From positions 1 to 46,469 of the forward strand of contig JAFWOT010000001.1 in the NCBI GenBank assembly GCA_017509785.1: a stretch of 46,469 bases of DNA, in the 5' to 3' direction. The notes under the pieces were generated by a model. That model did not search any database. It was not told the DNA's origin and saw nothing but the letters and a program-made list of their open reading frames with translations. This document shows positions 46,403 to 46,469 of this stretch, piece by piece (the stretch's first letter is position 1; each line of letters begins with the position of its first letter). A program made the translations under genes and the position numbers. The stretch comes from Clostridia bacterium (GTDB taxonomy: Bacteria > Bacillota > Clostridia > Christensenellales > CAG-138).

Positions 46403-46469
46403 ATTTGATCCTCCTTGTGAATTGATCGTCGCTTTGCCGCGTATTTGCGGCTGATTGATTTCGGAACGA

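Overview
The window looks like the chromosome of a high-GC Clostridia member (Bacillota), probably a gut or other anaerobic lineage that I cannot name further. The evidence is strong AGGAGG-type ribosome binding sites, many TTGACA-N17-TATAAT promoters, a T-box leader ahead of ileS, a DUF5711/CvpA-type membrane pair, FeoA/FeoB/FeoD, PrgI/VirB4-type conjugation remnants and abundant small palindromic intergenic repeats.

Bases 1-24,140 are mostly core genome. A four-tRNA operon (Val-Asp-Phe-Gly, minus strand) is followed by a TetR/DUF362-ferredoxin/MATE operon, a DIP1984-family protein, two paralogous lipoprotein L,D-transpeptidases with Pro/Thr linkers, an SLC13-type permease, a DUF1015 protein, and a run of lipid kinase, DUF5711 protein, CvpA-like protein and RlmI-like methyltransferase. 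A repeat-rich stretch holding a DUF559 endonuclease comes next. It is followed by a fused double RluA pseudouridine synthase, a helix-turn-helix protein with an Asn-Ile-Asp repeat linker, a TPR lipoprotein, a clade-2-like IleRS under T-box control, and a small ABC-type ATPase.

Bases 24,140-35,794 form a genomic island in tRNA-Arg(ACG). The 3' 45 bases of the tRNA are repeated exactly at 35,750-35,794, and a mutated partial third copy lies at 24,352-24,381. No integrase is present. Cargo: a decayed fructoselysine operon (frlB and frlD intact, with fragments of a second kinase, a GntR/UTRA regulator and an esterase), an AAA_14/DUF4143 ATPase, and two divergent anti-phage units. One is a KwaA/KwaB (Kiwa) pair. 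The other is an HNH endonuclease translationally coupled to an ABC/SMC-like ATPase whose two nucleotide-binding halves are separated by about 13-14 WD40 repeats. The second resembles Septu (PtuA ATPase plus PtuB HNH), but with a double beta-propeller built into the ATPase. I regard it as the most likely undescribed system here. In this copy the ATPase reading frame is cut by a single in-frame TGA (Trp codon TGG to TGA) inside the seventh WD40 repeat.

Bases 35,795-43,070 are a lower-GC graveyard of mobile DNA between the island and a tRNA-Met/tRNA-fMet pair: a truncated ADP-ribosylation/crystallin J1-like gene, an antitoxin with a frameshifted toxin, an intact DinJ/YafQ-type pair, PrgI and VirB4 remnants of a conjugative element, three RHS C-terminal fragments with small putative immunity or membrane proteins, and a 123-bp tandem array built from the tRNA-Met 3' end. 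The window closes with feoA-feoB-feoD (ferrous iron uptake, minus strand).
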